From NCBI RefSeq assembly GCF_024807945.1, contig NZ_JANUFD010000017.1, forward strand, positions 1-64,000: DNA of 64,000 nucleotides, in the 5' to 3' direction. A program made the position numbers and the translations under genes. The notes beneath the pieces were generated by a model that was given only the letters and a program-made list of their open reading frames with translations, had not been told where the DNA came from and made no database searches. This stretch comes from Pseudomonas sp. JUb42. GTDB lineage: Bacteria; Pseudomonadota; Gammaproteobacteria; Pseudomonadales; Pseudomonadaceae. Of the stretch, positions 52,858-61,811 are shown piece by piece (position 1 is the first letter of the stretch; the number at the start of each line of letters is the position of its first letter).

Positions 52858-53059
52858 ATCAAACAACGCGCACGTACTGAATGACAAAGACTCTGTGTGA
52901 GCGAATTCATTCGCGAAAGCGGTGTTCCAGGCGATGAAGATGCGTCGAATGTACCGCCCTCTTCGCGAATGAATTCGCTCCCACACGATTTGCCTCCTGC
53001 CCCGGTTGGTTTTTGCTGCGTGACAGCGCAGCGTCGTAGACGGGGCGGGATCTCCCACA
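52843..53059. repeat. 217-bp composite direct repeat, copy B
   Basis: Matches copy A (25770-25987) in the same orientation over its whole length: REP arm, linker with GTACTGAATGACAAAGACTC, a GCGAATTC-type REP pair (52893-52983) and the tail ending GCGGGATCTCCCACA. Differences are scattered single bases. It lies between the cytochrome c and chemoreceptor genes and fills most of that 387-bp gap. Confidence 0.85.
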
Positions 53060-53074
53060 AGGTCACACGGTGCT

Positions 53075-54689
53075 TTACGCACTCAACCGCGAAATCACAT
53101 CATTCAAGCCCACCGACAATTCATGCAGGTCTCGACTGGCGCCCTGGGTGCGTTTGACGTTGTCCTGGTTGGTGCTGGCAATGGCGGTGATTTCGGTGAG
53201 GTTGCGCGAGATATCTTCGGCCACCGAGGTCTGTTCTTCGGCTGCCGTGGCGATCTGGCGGTTCATGTCGCGGATGGCTTCCACCGCCGTGGTGATGCGT
53301 TGCAGGGTGGTGCCGGCGTGGGTTACCTGTTCGACGCTTTCTTCGCTACGGCTCTGGCCGGTCTGGATGGCCAGGACCGCATCGGTGGCGCCGGTCTGTA
53401 CCGAGTTGATGATCTGATTGATCTCGGCAGTCGACACCGCCGTGCGCTGGGCCAGGGTACGGACTTCGTCGGCGACCACGGCAAAACCGCGCCCGGCTTC
53501 ACCGGCACGGGCCGCCTCGATGGCGGCGTTAAGGGCCAGCAGGTTGGTCTGCTCGGCGATGCCACGAATCACTTCCAGTACCTTGCCGATGCGCCCGCTG
53601 TCAGCTTCCAGACGTTGAATCACGTTGGCGGTATTGGTGATTTCGTTGCGCATCTGGGTGATGGTATGGATGGTCGCCTGCATCACTTTCTCACCGGCCT
53701 GAGCGCTGTGATCGGCTTCGTCCGCAGCCTTGGCCGCATCGGCGGCATGCCGGGCGACTTCCTGGGCGGTGGCGGACATTTCGGTCATGGCCGTGGCCAC
53801 CTGATCGGTGCGCTCGAACTGCTCGACCCTGAGCCATGAGGCTGGCGATGGCATTCAGCTCGCCACCGGCGGTATCCAGGTCGGCGGTACTGCGTTTGAG
53901 CCGGGTAAAAGTGTCAGCGAGAAAATCGCGCAGGGTGTTGGCCGCCACGGCCAGGCGGCCCAGCTCATCCTGGCGGGTGACCTCGACACGGGCGCCGAAC
54001 TTGCCTTCGCTCAGTTGCGCTACGTAGTCGATCAAGGCGCGAATCGGCGCAATCAGGTTGCGATTGACCATCCACAGGGTCAGCAGGCCGACCAGTACGG
54101 CCGACACCAGCATCACCAAAGTGCCGATCAGAATGGTGCGGTCCGCTTCGCTGCTGATGCTTTGCGACTGCGCGTTACTGTACTGGCGCAGCTGCTCGAC
54201 CAATTGGGTCATCTGCTCACTGGCAGCGCGGTCCACGCCCTTGACCGCCTGATCACCGGCCACCGGGTCGCCACCGGCGGCAACGAACGCATCGCGGCCT
54301 TTGCGATAGGCGACACCGAGGGTGCGGTGCTCGTCACGCAGCATTTGCACCTTGCCCTTGAGCGCGGCATCGCTGCCCGCCATATCGGACAACTTGCCCA
54401 GGGCGTCCTGGACCAGGCGCTCCTGCTCTTCAAACTGGCCCCAGAACTTGTCGCGGTCGGCGGGCAGCTTGCCGCGCAGCAGCACGTTCTTCCACTCCTG
54501 GACCTGGATCTTGAACTGCAGGTTGGCCTCGTCGACCAGTTGCGACGCGTGCAACGGCCCGTCCAGCAAGCCGCGATAGGCCTGAACGTTATTGGACAGG
54601 AAGTGGAAGCAGGCCAGTGCAATCAGTAGCACCAGCACCAGGCTGCCGCTGAGCAGGCTCAGGATCTGAAGCCTCAGGGATCGGGACAT
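53075..54689 (-). pseudogene. Methyl-accepting chemotaxis protein, frameshifted
   Basis: A chemoreceptor with an N-terminal helix (LQILSLLSGSLVLVLLIALACFHFL), a periplasmic helical sensor of about 160 residues, a second helix (ILIGTLVMLVSAVLVGLLTLWMV), a HAMP domain and the signalling tip EQTNLLALNAAIEAARAGEAGRGFAVVADEVRTLAQR. Near 53828-53831 the frame shifts: ELNAIASLMAQG must continue as VEQFERTDQVATAMTEMSATAQ. Dropping one G gives 537 residues, normal for this class. Its ligand is unknown. A near-consensus FliA promoter lies 97 bases upstream. Probably a sequence error; otherwise inactive. Confidence 0.88.
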
Positions 54690-54786
54690 AGGGGTGACCT
54701 CGGGAGCAGGAACTCAGAAGTTGGCGATGTAACTTCCCTGTCAGGTCGTATCGCGCGAGCACACGAATACAAGGCCATTACCTGAT

Positions 54787-54813
54787 ACATCGGCCTGGTT
54801 TTGCCCTTCTTTA
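54787..54813 (-). promoter_or_regulatory. Sigma-28 (FliA) promoter of the chemoreceptor gene
   Basis: On the minus strand TAAAGAAG, 11 bases, then GCCGATGT: the first five -35 bases and first six -10 bases match the FliA consensus exactly with ideal spacing. It is 97 bases before the start codon. Confidence 0.8.
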
Positions 54814-54848
54814 AGTCCGCTTATCGGCAATACACCTGTCTTCGCGCC

Positions 54849-54939
54849 CCGTTGGAGCGAGGCTTGCCCGCGAATTGGGCGACGTGATAATCCAGGCTCA
54901 CCGCGTCCAGATCTTCGCGGGCAAGCCTCGCTCCAACGG
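54849..54939. repeat. REP inverted pair, GGCTTGCCCGCGAA type
   Basis: CCGTTGGAGCGAGGCTTGCC and its complement across about 40 bases, between the iclR-type gene stop and the chemoreceptor promoter. Confidence 0.92.
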
Positions 54940-54997
54940 CTCAGTGTTTGCTACCCGACCGCGCAGTGTCAGAGGCGCTGCCAGATCTCAGACCAAT

Positions 54998-55837
54998 TCA
55001 GAGCTCCTGCTGCCCAAACACCTGAGAAGGTCGCCGCAACAGTGGATCAAACGGGTTGATCCGCGCGCTGATGGTCAGTGCCTCGCGCTTGAGCATCTCC
55101 ACCACGGTGGGCATGCGCTCCGGGTTGAGCCGGTCGCTGATGGTCGCCACACTCAGGGCGGCCACGGCGCGGCCTTCGCGGTCGAGGATCGGCACCGCCA
55201 GGCCGGCCATGCCCGGCAAAACCCCGGTATTGCGCGCGGCATAACCCAGGCGGCGCACATTATCGACTTCCGAGCGCAGGAACACTTCGTCATACAGATG
55301 AAAATCCCGCAGGCGCGGCAGGTTGTAGTGGATCACTGTTTCACGCTCGTCCTCGGGCAGGAAGGCGAGGATTGCCAGGCTGCCCTGGCCTACGCCCAAC
55401 GCCACACGGCCGCCGATATCGCCGGTAAAGGTGCGGATTGGGTACGGCCCTTCGCTGCGATCCAGGCAGATCGCGTCAAAGCCACTGCGCGCCAGCAGAA
55501 ACAGCGAATCCCCAAGCGACGCCGACAAACGTAACAGGCTCGGCCGCGCCAGTTCGCGCAGGTTACCGGCCTTGCCCGCGTTGGCCGCCAGGGCAAAGAA
55601 CTCAAGGCTCAGACGATAACGTTTGCTGCGCTGATCCTGCTCGACCATGCCTTCTTCCATCAGGCTGCGCAGCAAGCGATGGGTGGTGGGCTGGGACAGG
55701 CCAACCTGCTGGGCCAGTTGCGTGACCCGTTCGCCGTCACCGCTGCCATTACCCAGGCTACGCAGCACGGCAAACAGACGAGAGACCGCACCAACGCCGA
55801 CTTCTTTTACCTCTTCATTCCGGTCAGTGGAATTCAT
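54998..55837 (-). CDS. IclR-family transcriptional regulator
   Basis: A 279-residue IclR-type regulator. The winged helix is GVGAVSRLFAVLRSLGNGSGDGERVTQLAQQVGLSQPTTHRLLRSLMEEGMVEQ (about residues 14-70). The C-terminal GAF-like effector domain includes GRVALGVGQGSLAILAFLP and LPGMAGLAVPILDREGRAVAALSVATISDRL. It is divergent from the PotABC-HcnABC-like operon; the 241 bases between start codons should hold its operator. TTCACT at 55860 and its complement AGTGAA at 55898 form a candidate inverted site. Confidence 0.92.
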   Translation of the reverse strand: MNSTDRNEEVKEVGVGAVSRLFAVLRSLGNGSGDGERVTQLAQQVGLSQPTTHRLLRSLMEEGMVEQDQRSKRYRLSLEFFALAANAGKAGNLRELARPSLLRLSASLGDSLFLLARSGFDAICLDRSEGPYPIRTFTGDIGGRVALGVGQGSLAILAFLPEDERETVIHYNLPRLRDFHLYDEVFLRSEVDNVRRLGYAARNTGVLPGMAGLAVPILDREGRAVAALSVATISDRLNPERMPTVVEMLKREALTISARINPFDPLLRRPSQVFGQQEL

Positions 55838-56078
55838 ATGTACCTTTTTAACCTTTTAATTCACTCATCGAATGAAACTGAAAATACTCGTTGATTCAGT
55901 GAAATTCCCTCTTTCGCGCATCCTAGCCTTCGTCCTACTCTGCGTCCACAGGGGCGATTTGAACAATCATCGGCAGCCGTCACAGAACGAGCGCCAACGT
56001 CCAAAGCGGTAAGTCATTTCGCATCTGCCCATAACAAACGCACGCGTTGCCGTGCACGCAAAAAGGTGGAACGCAGCT

Positions 56079-57107
56079 ATGGCTTTTCTGCAACTCGAAC
56101 GTCTGGGCAAGCGCTATGGCGCAATCGACGCCGTGGTCGCCACTGGCCTGGCCGTGGACAAAGGCGAATTCGTTTCCCTGCTTGGCCCCTCCGGCTGCGG
56201 CAAGACCACCACCCTGCAAATGATCGCCGGCTTCGTCGAAGTCAGCAGCGGTCGCATCCTCCTCGATGGCCGTGACATCACCCACGCCAAACCCGCCAGC
56301 CGCGGCCTGGGCGTGGTGTTCCAGAGCTATGCCCTGTTCCCCCATATGACCGTGGCCGACAACGTCGCCTTCGGCCTGCGCATGCGCAAAGTCAGCGCAG
56401 CCGATATCCAGCAGCGCGTGGCCCGGGTGCTGAAACTGGTGCGTCTGGACATGCACGCCACCCGCTATCCCCGTGAACTGTCCGGCGGCCAGCGTCAGCG
56501 CGTGGCCCTGGCCCGGGCCCTGGTGATCGAGCCGCCGGTGCTGCTGCTCGACGAGCCGCTGTCCAACCTCGACGCCAACCTGCGCGAAGAAATGCAGTTC
56601 GAGATCCGCCGCATCCAGCGCGAAGTCGGCATCACCACCCTGATGGTCACTCACGATCAGGCCGAAGCCCTGTCCATCAGCGACCGGGTGGTGGTCATGC
56701 AGGCCGGGCGCATCACCCAGATAGACGCGCCCTACGACCTCTACGAACACCCGCGCACCGAGTTCATCTCCGGTTTCGTCGGCAAGGCCAACCTGTTGCA
56801 GGGCGACCACGACAGCGACGGCCGTGCGCAAGTCCGCCAGAGCAGCGGCACCGGCGCCCTGACCCTGAGCCTGCGCCCGGAGAAAATCGACCTGGTGCCT
56901 GCGGGCGAAGGCCGTTTGCAGGGCAAGGTATTGACCCGCTATTTCCTCGGCAGCCAATGGCTGTATCGCATCGACACCCTGATCGGCGAAGTCACCGTGG
57001 TGCGCCGCAACAATGGCGATGCCCCGTTGGCAGAAGGCATCGCCGTCGGCCTGGACTGGCCAGCGGAGCTGCTGCGCGTACTGGCCTCCGATGAGGCCCG
57101 GCCATGA
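56079..57107 (+). CDS. PotA-type ABC ATPase
   Basis: A 342-residue ATPase of the spermidine/putrescine/opine importer class. Walker A GPSGCGKTT, Q-loop VFQSYALFPHMTV, signature LSGGQRQRVALARAL, Walker B LLLDEPLSNLDA and switch VTHDQ are intact; the C-terminal TOBE region starts near residue 255. AAGGTGGA lies eight bases before ATG 56079. First gene of the operon, overlapping the next start (ATGA). Confidence 0.92.
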   Translation: MAFLQLERLGKRYGAIDAVVATGLAVDKGEFVSLLGPSGCGKTTTLQMIAGFVEVSSGRILLDGRDITHAKPASRGLGVVFQSYALFPHMTVADNVAFGLRMRKVSAADIQQRVARVLKLVRLDMHATRYPRELSGGQRQRVALARALVIEPPVLLLDEPLSNLDANLREEMQFEIRRIQREVGITTLMVTHDQAEALSISDRVVVMQAGRITQIDAPYDLYEHPRTEFISGFVGKANLLQGDHDSDGRAQVRQSSGTGALTLSLRPEKIDLVPAGEGRLQGKVLTRYFLGSQWLYRIDTLIGEVTVVRRNNGDAPLAEGIAVGLDWPAELLRVLASDEARP

Positions 57108-57976
57108 GCATGATCACTGCCATGCGCCGGGGCGGGCGCGGTTATCTGCTGTCGGCTCCGGCGCTGATCCTGTTCGTCAGCCTGTTGGTGCTGCCGTTGG
57201 TGCTGACCCTGGTCCTGTCGTTCAACGTGTTCGACTACGACAAAGGGGTCAAGGACGGCGCCTACACCCTGGCCAACTACCTGGCCGTGGTCAGCGACTC
57301 TTACTTCTACGAGATTTTCTTCCGCACCTTCTGGATCAGCGCCCTGGTCACCCTGCTCTGCGTGGTGATCGGCGTGCCCGAGGCCTACATCCTCAGCCGC
57401 ATGGGCACGCCCTGGCGTTCGATTTTCCTGATCCTGATCCTTACCCCGCTGCTGATCTCGGTGGTGGTGCGGGCCTTTGGCTGGAGCCTGTTGCTCGGCG
57501 CAGACGGCCTGATCAATCAGGCGATCCAGGCCCTGGGCGGCACTCCGGTGAAGCTGCTCTATACGCCGTTCGCCGTGGTGCTGGCGCTGGTCCATGTGAT
57601 GCTGCCGTTCATGATCATTCCGGTATGGACCTCGCTGCAGAAGCTCGACCCTGCCGCCGAACAGGCCGCGCTGTCCCTCGGCGCCAGCCAGGCTCGGGTG
57701 ATGCGCAGTGTTGTGCTGCCCCAGGTCATGCCCGGCGTGCTGTCCGGCACCCTGATCGTGTTCGGCCTGTCGGCCAGCTCCTTTGCCATCCCCGGCCTGC
57801 TCGGCGGACGACGGCTGAAGATGGTCGCCACGGTGGTCTACGACCAGTACCTCTCCGAACTGAACTGGCCCATGGGCGCGGCGATTGCCGTGGCCCTGTT
57901 GCTGATCAACCTGCTGGTCATGCTGTCATGGAACCGCATGGTCGAAGGCCGCTACAAAAAGACCCTGGGGGAATGA
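57104..57976 (+). CDS. PotB-type ABC permease
   Basis: A 290-residue permease with six predicted helices, beginning SAPALILFVSLLVLPLVLTLVLSFNVF, and the EAA loop around QAALSLGASQARVMRSVVLPQVMPGVLSGTLIVFG. Start and stop overlap the neighbours by four bases. Pairs with the PotC-type permease that follows. Confidence 0.92.
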   Translation: MSMITAMRRGGRGYLLSAPALILFVSLLVLPLVLTLVLSFNVFDYDKGVKDGAYTLANYLAVVSDSYFYEIFFRTFWISALVTLLCVVIGVPEAYILSRMGTPWRSIFLILILTPLLISVVVRAFGWSLLLGADGLINQAIQALGGTPVKLLYTPFAVVLALVHVMLPFMIIPVWTSLQKLDPAAEQAALSLGASQARVMRSVVLPQVMPGVLSGTLIVFGLSASSFAIPGLLGGRRLKMVATVVYDQYLSELNWPMGAAIAVALLLINLLVMLSWNRMVEGRYKKTLGE

Positions 57977-58773
57977 GCATGTCGAGAAACGGCCCTCTGG
58001 CCCTGTCCTTTCACGCCCTGGTGGTGGTGTTCATGCTGGCGCCGCTGGTGGTGGTCTGCCTGGTGGCCTTCACCCCGGAAAACACCCTGAGCCTGCCGAC
58101 GGCGGGCTTCTCCCTGCGCTGGTTCAAGGCGGTATTCGAACGCGCCGACTTCATCACCGCGTTCTATAACAGCCTGACCCTGGCCTTTGTCTCGGCGAGC
58201 CTGGCGACCCTGATCGCGGTTCCGGCGGCCCTGGCCATCACCCGCCATAAATTCCCCGGCCGCGACTTTCTCAACGGTTTGTTCCTGTCCCCAATCATTA
58301 TCCCGCACCTGGTACTGGGTGTGGCTCTGCTGCGCCTGTTTGCCCTGATGGGCGTCAACGGCAGCTTTGCCTGGCTGATGCTGGCCCACGTGGTGATCAT
58401 CGTGCCTTACGTGCTGCGTCTGGTGATTGCTGCCGCCATCGGCATCGACCGCAGCGCCGAACAGGCCGCCGAGTCCCTGGGTGCCAGCCGCTTCACCCTG
58501 TTTCGCCTGATCACCCTGCCAATGATCCTGCCCGGTGTGGCCGGGGGCTGGTTGCTGGCGTTCATCAACAGCTTCGATGAGGTGACCCTGTCGATCTTCG
58601 TCACCTCCCCGGCGACCCAGACCCTGCCGGTGCGCATGTATGTCTACGCCACTGAATCCATCGACCCAATGATGGCCGCCGTCTCGGCGCTGGTCATCGC
58701 CCTGACCGCCGCCGCGATGATCCTGCTCGACCGTATCTACGGGCTCGACCGCGTGCTGGTCGGTAAACATTAA
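57973..58773 (+). CDS. PotC-type ABC permease
   Basis: A 266-residue permease: LALSFHALVVVFMLAPLVVVCLVAFTPENTLSLPTAGFSLRWFKAVF at the N-terminus and EQAAESLGASRFTLFRLITLPMILPGVAGGWLLAFINSFDEVTLSIF as the EAA loop. ATG 57973 overlaps the previous stop. A second ATG at 57979 is possible, and the long open frame upstream in this phase is not coding. Confidence 0.92.
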   Translation: MSMSRNGPLALSFHALVVVFMLAPLVVVCLVAFTPENTLSLPTAGFSLRWFKAVFERADFITAFYNSLTLAFVSASLATLIAVPAALAITRHKFPGRDFLNGLFLSPIIIPHLVLGVALLRLFALMGVNGSFAWLMLAHVVIIVPYVLRLVIAAAIGIDRSAEQAAESLGASRFTLFRLITLPMILPGVAGGWLLAFINSFDEVTLSIFVTSPATQTLPVRMYVYATESIDPMMAAVSALVIALTAAAMILLDRIYGLDRVLVGKH

Positions 58774-58782
58774 GGAAGGCTC

Positions 58783-59073
58783 ATGGCCCTGTTCAAACGC
58801 CTGGTCGAACGCGACCGCCCGGCCCTGGCCTTCACCCTCGACGGCCAGCCTGCCAGCGGCCTGCTTGGCGACACCCTGCTGACCGCCGTGCTGACCAGCG
58901 CAGAGCATCTGCGCGGCAGCGACTTCAGCGCCCAGCCCCGGGCCGGTTTCTGCCTGATGGGCGCCTGCCAGGACTGCTGGGTACGCCTGGCCGATGGCTC
59001 GCGGGTCCGGGCCTGCTCGACGCTGCTGGAGGCAGGGCATGAAGTGAGTCGGGAGCCGGGGAGATGCCTGTGA
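58783..59073 (+). CDS. 2Fe-2S subunit, HcnA/opine-oxidase-like
   Basis: A 96-residue ferredoxin-like protein. Cys 57, 62, 65 and 78 (GFCLMGACQDC...VRAC) form the [2Fe-2S] site of the fer2_4 family, the small subunit in HcnABC cyanide synthase, opine oxidases and hydroxyproline dehydrogenases. AAGGAAGG precedes the ATG. It lies nine bases after the permease stop and directly before a REP, after which the two FAD subunits follow. Confidence 0.9.
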   Translation: MALFKRLVERDRPALAFTLDGQPASGLLGDTLLTAVLTSAEHLRGSDFSAQPRAGFCLMGACQDCWVRLADGSRVRACSTLLEAGHEVSREPGRCL

Positions 59074-59109
59074 CCGCGCACGTGCAAAGCCACTGCAGGA
59101 GAGCGTTCT

Positions 59110-59199
59110 GTGGGAGCGAATTCATTCGCGAATGCAGTATTTCAGAGCGCAGATATGCATTGGATTTACCCGCCTCTTCGCGAATGAATTCGCTCCCAC
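59110..59199. repeat. REP inverted pair inside the transporter-oxidase operon
   Basis: GTGGGAGCGAATTCATTCGC and its complement across about 44 bases, within the 195-base gap between the 2Fe-2S gene and the first FAD gene. The rest of this operon has four-base overlaps or gaps under 12 bases, so the insertion is the only break and may alter downstream expression. Confidence 0.92.
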
Positions 59200-59268
59200 A
59201 CATTTCACCCTCAAAGAATTCGCTCCCGAAAAGCAGCCGTCTTAACTTTCAGAGTAATAGGCAGTGCG

Positions 59269-60630
59269 ATGAATAAGTCCCAGGTCGTAATAGTTGGCGC
59301 AGGCCCTGCCGGCATCACCGCCGCCCGGACCCTGCTCGACCATGGCATACGCCCCTGCCTGATCGACGAAGGCCTGCGCGGTGGCGGGCAGATCTACCGG
59401 CGCCAGCCGCAGAACTTCAAGCGCGCACCCAAGGATCTTTACGGCTTCGAAGCCGCCAAGGCCGTGGCCCTGCACGACACCCTCGACCAACTGGCCGGAC
59501 AGATCGACTACCGCCCCCAGACCCTGGTATGGAACGCCGAAGACCATCGCCTGGACACCGTGCGTGAAAAGCGCGCCGGGCAGGTCGAGTTCTCCCGGCT
59601 GATCGTCGCCAGCGGCGCCACCGACCGCATTCTGCCGGTGCCAGGCTGGACCCTGCCGGGTGTCTATAGCCTGGGTGCCGCGCAAATCGCCTTGAAATAC
59701 CAGGGCTGCGCCATCGGCCAGGACGTGGTGTTAGCTGGCAGCGGACCATTGCTCTATCTGGTCGCCTACCAGTACGCCAAAGCCGGCGCCAAGGTTCGCG
59801 CCGTGCTCGACAGCGCGCCTTTCAGCGCCCAGTGCCGCGCCCTGCCCGCCCTGCTCGGGCAACCAGCGACCCTGGCCAAGGGCATTTACTACCGCAGCTG
59901 GCTGACCGCCCGTGGCATCCCGGTGCATCAAGGCGCCGACCTTTTGCGTATCGACGGTGAACGGCGGGTCAGCCGGGTTTACTGGCGCCAGAACGGTCAG
60001 GAGAAACACCTGGACTGCGACGCCGTGGCCTTCGCCCATGCCCTGCGCAGCGAAACCCAACTGGCCGATCTGCTCGGCTGTGACTTCAACTGGAACCCGC
60101 TCAATCGCGCCTGGCTGCCAGCGCGCGACGCCGAGGGCCGCAGCAGTGTCAGCACTGTCTACCTGGCCGGTGACGGCGCCGGGATCATGGGCGCCGATGC
60201 CGCACAAATGGCCGGTGAACTGGCGGCCCTGAGCCTGCTGGCTGACGAGGGCCATGCCATCGACCGCACTCGCAGCGAAGATCTGCAACAGGAACTGGCG
60301 CGCATCAACCGTTTCCGCCAGGGCCTGGAAACCGCCTTCCCCTTCCCCGAGGACTGGGCAACTAACACTGCGGACGACACCCTGATCTGCCGCTGCGAAG
60401 AAATCAGCGCCGGGCAAATTCGCGCCGTGGTCGACAACGGCCATTGGGAAATCAACCGGGTCAAGGCCATGTGCCGGGTCGGCATGGGCCGGTGTCAGGG
60501 GCGTATGTGCGGTTCGGCGGCGGCGGAAATCGTCGCCCAGCGTTGCGCCTTGCCGGTGGAAAGTGTCGGCCGCCTGCGCGCCCAGGCGCCGATCAAACCC
60601 CTGCCATTCGGGCTGGAGACTGAACAATGA
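59269..60630 (+). CDS. FAD/2Fe-2S oxidoreductase subunit, HcnB/OoxA-like
   Basis: A 453-residue subunit. The N-terminal dinucleotide fold is VVIVGAGPAGITAARTLL (residues 5-22), with a second GxGxxxxxxG-like segment LAGSGPLLYLVAYQYAKAG (about residues 158-176). A BFD-type [2Fe-2S] domain closes the protein: CRCEEISAGQIRAVVD and MCRVGMGRCQGRMC (about residues 372-412). It resembles HcnB and the A subunit of opine/octopine oxidase. Its stop overlaps the next start. It is part of a three-component dehydrogenase passing electrons to the respiratory chain. Confidence 0.9.
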   Translation: MNKSQVVIVGAGPAGITAARTLLDHGIRPCLIDEGLRGGGQIYRRQPQNFKRAPKDLYGFEAAKAVALHDTLDQLAGQIDYRPQTLVWNAEDHRLDTVREKRAGQVEFSRLIVASGATDRILPVPGWTLPGVYSLGAAQIALKYQGCAIGQDVVLAGSGPLLYLVAYQYAKAGAKVRAVLDSAPFSAQCRALPALLGQPATLAKGIYYRSWLTARGIPVHQGADLLRIDGERRVSRVYWRQNGQEKHLDCDAVAFAHALRSETQLADLLGCDFNWNPLNRAWLPARDAEGRSSVSTVYLAGDGAGIMGADAAQMAGELAALSLLADEGHAIDRTRSEDLQQELARINRFRQGLETAFPFPEDWATNTADDTLICRCEEISAGQIRAVVDNGHWEINRVKAMCRVGMGRCQGRMCGSAAAEIVAQRCALPVESVGRLRAQAPIKPLPFGLETEQ

Positions 60631-61811
60631 GCGGTGTGATCAATGTCGATGCCGTGGTCATGGGCGGTGGAATCGTCGGCAGCTCTGCCGCCCTGGCCCT
60701 GGCGCTGAAGGGCCAGCGCGTGGTCCTGCTGGAGCGGGATTTCTGTGGCTCCCACTCCAGTGGCGTCAACTACGGCGGCGTGCGTCGTCAGGGCCGTCCG
60801 CTGTCGCAACTGCCGCTGTCGCAACGGGCCCATGCCATCTGGGGCGGGCTGCGCGAGCTGATCGGCATCGACGGCGAATACCTGCGCTCCGGTCACCTGA
60901 AACTGGCCCGCAGCGAACAGGACATGGACGCCCTGCGTGCCTACGCCGAGGCCAGCCAGGGCTTTGGCCTGGACCTGCAACTGCTTGATCGCCAGCAACT
61001 GCGCGCGCGCTTTCCCTGGGCCGGTGATGTGGCGGTTGGTGCGTCCTTGTGTGCCGATGACGGCCACGCCAACCCGCGCCTGGTCTCTCCGGCCTTTGCC
61101 CAGGCGGCCAGGCGCGCAGGCGCCCATGTCTTCGAACAGGCTGAAGTGGTCGAAGTTGAACACGACGGCCAGGCCTTCCTGATTCGTACCGCCTCCGGCC
61201 TGCACCTGCGTGCCCCTTGGCTGCTGAACTGCGCCGGGGCCTGGGCGGCGAAACTGGCCGGGCAATTTGGCGAGCCGGTGCCGATGCACTCCGGCCACCC
61301 GGCCATGCTGGTCACTGAACCACTGCCGATGTTCATGGACGTCAGCACCGGCGTCGAAGGCGGTGGTATTTATGCCCGGCAAGTGGCCCGGGGCAACTGC
61401 GTGCTCGGTGGCGGCCAGGGCTTTGCCCTCGACGCGGCGCGGGCCCGCCCCGGTCAGGCGGCGGTGCTGGAGATCCTGCGCAACGCCGCTGAACTCTATC
61501 CACCCCTGGCCGGCGCCCAGGCCATCCGCACCTGGAGCGGCACCGAAGGCTACCTGCCCGACCGTGAACCGGTACTCGGCCCGAGCCTCAAGCAACCCGG
61601 CCTGCTCCACGGTTTCGGCTTTGCCGGCTCCGGCTTCCAGATCGGCCCGGCTGCAGGCGAAGCCCTGGCCGAGTGGGTCTGCGCCGGTCAATCAGCCATT
61701 AACCTGGATGCCTTTTCCATCGGGCGCTTTCAACCTGCGCCTGTAGCTGAATCGCCATTCGTCTTACCCCATAACGTCATCCCATTGCACAGAGGAAGGT
61801 CGTCAACATGA
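60627..61811 (+). CDS. FAD-dependent amine/opine dehydrogenase subunit (DAO family)
   Basis: A 394-residue DAO-family flavoprotein, the substrate-oxidising subunit. FAD binding is at DAVVMGGGIVGSSAALALALKG (about residues 7-28), then SSGVNYGGVRRQGR, and the C-terminal FAD contact is HGFGFAGSGFQIGPAAGEALAEWV. It is closer in these motifs to sarcosine-oxidase beta-type and opine oxidase B-type proteins than to HcnC itself. Coupled by overlaps to both neighbours. The substrate is probably a secondary amine or amino acid conjugate brought in by the adjacent ABC system. Confidence 0.9.
   Translation: MSGVINVDAVVMGGGIVGSSAALALALKGQRVVLLERDFCGSHSSGVNYGGVRRQGRPLSQLPLSQRAHAIWGGLRELIGIDGEYLRSGHLKLARSEQDMDALRAYAEASQGFGLDLQLLDRQQLRARFPWAGDVAVGASLCADDGHANPRLVSPAFAQAARRAGAHVFEQAEVVEVEHDGQAFLIRTASGLHLRAPWLLNCAGAWAAKLAGQFGEPVPMHSGHPAMLVTEPLPMFMDVSTGVEGGGIYARQVARGNCVLGGGQGFALDAARARPGQAAVLEILRNAAELYPPLAGAQAIRTWSGTEGYLPDREPVLGPSLKQPGLLHGFGFAGSGFQIGPAAGEALAEWVCAGQSAINLDAFSIGRFQPAPVAESPFVLPHNVIPLHRGRSST

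Larger units (their letters stand above)
54690..54997. other. 308-bp stretch between chemoreceptor and IclR genes
   Basis: Holds the FliA promoter (left) and a REP pair (right), described separately. No coding signal was seen. Confidence 0.6.
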
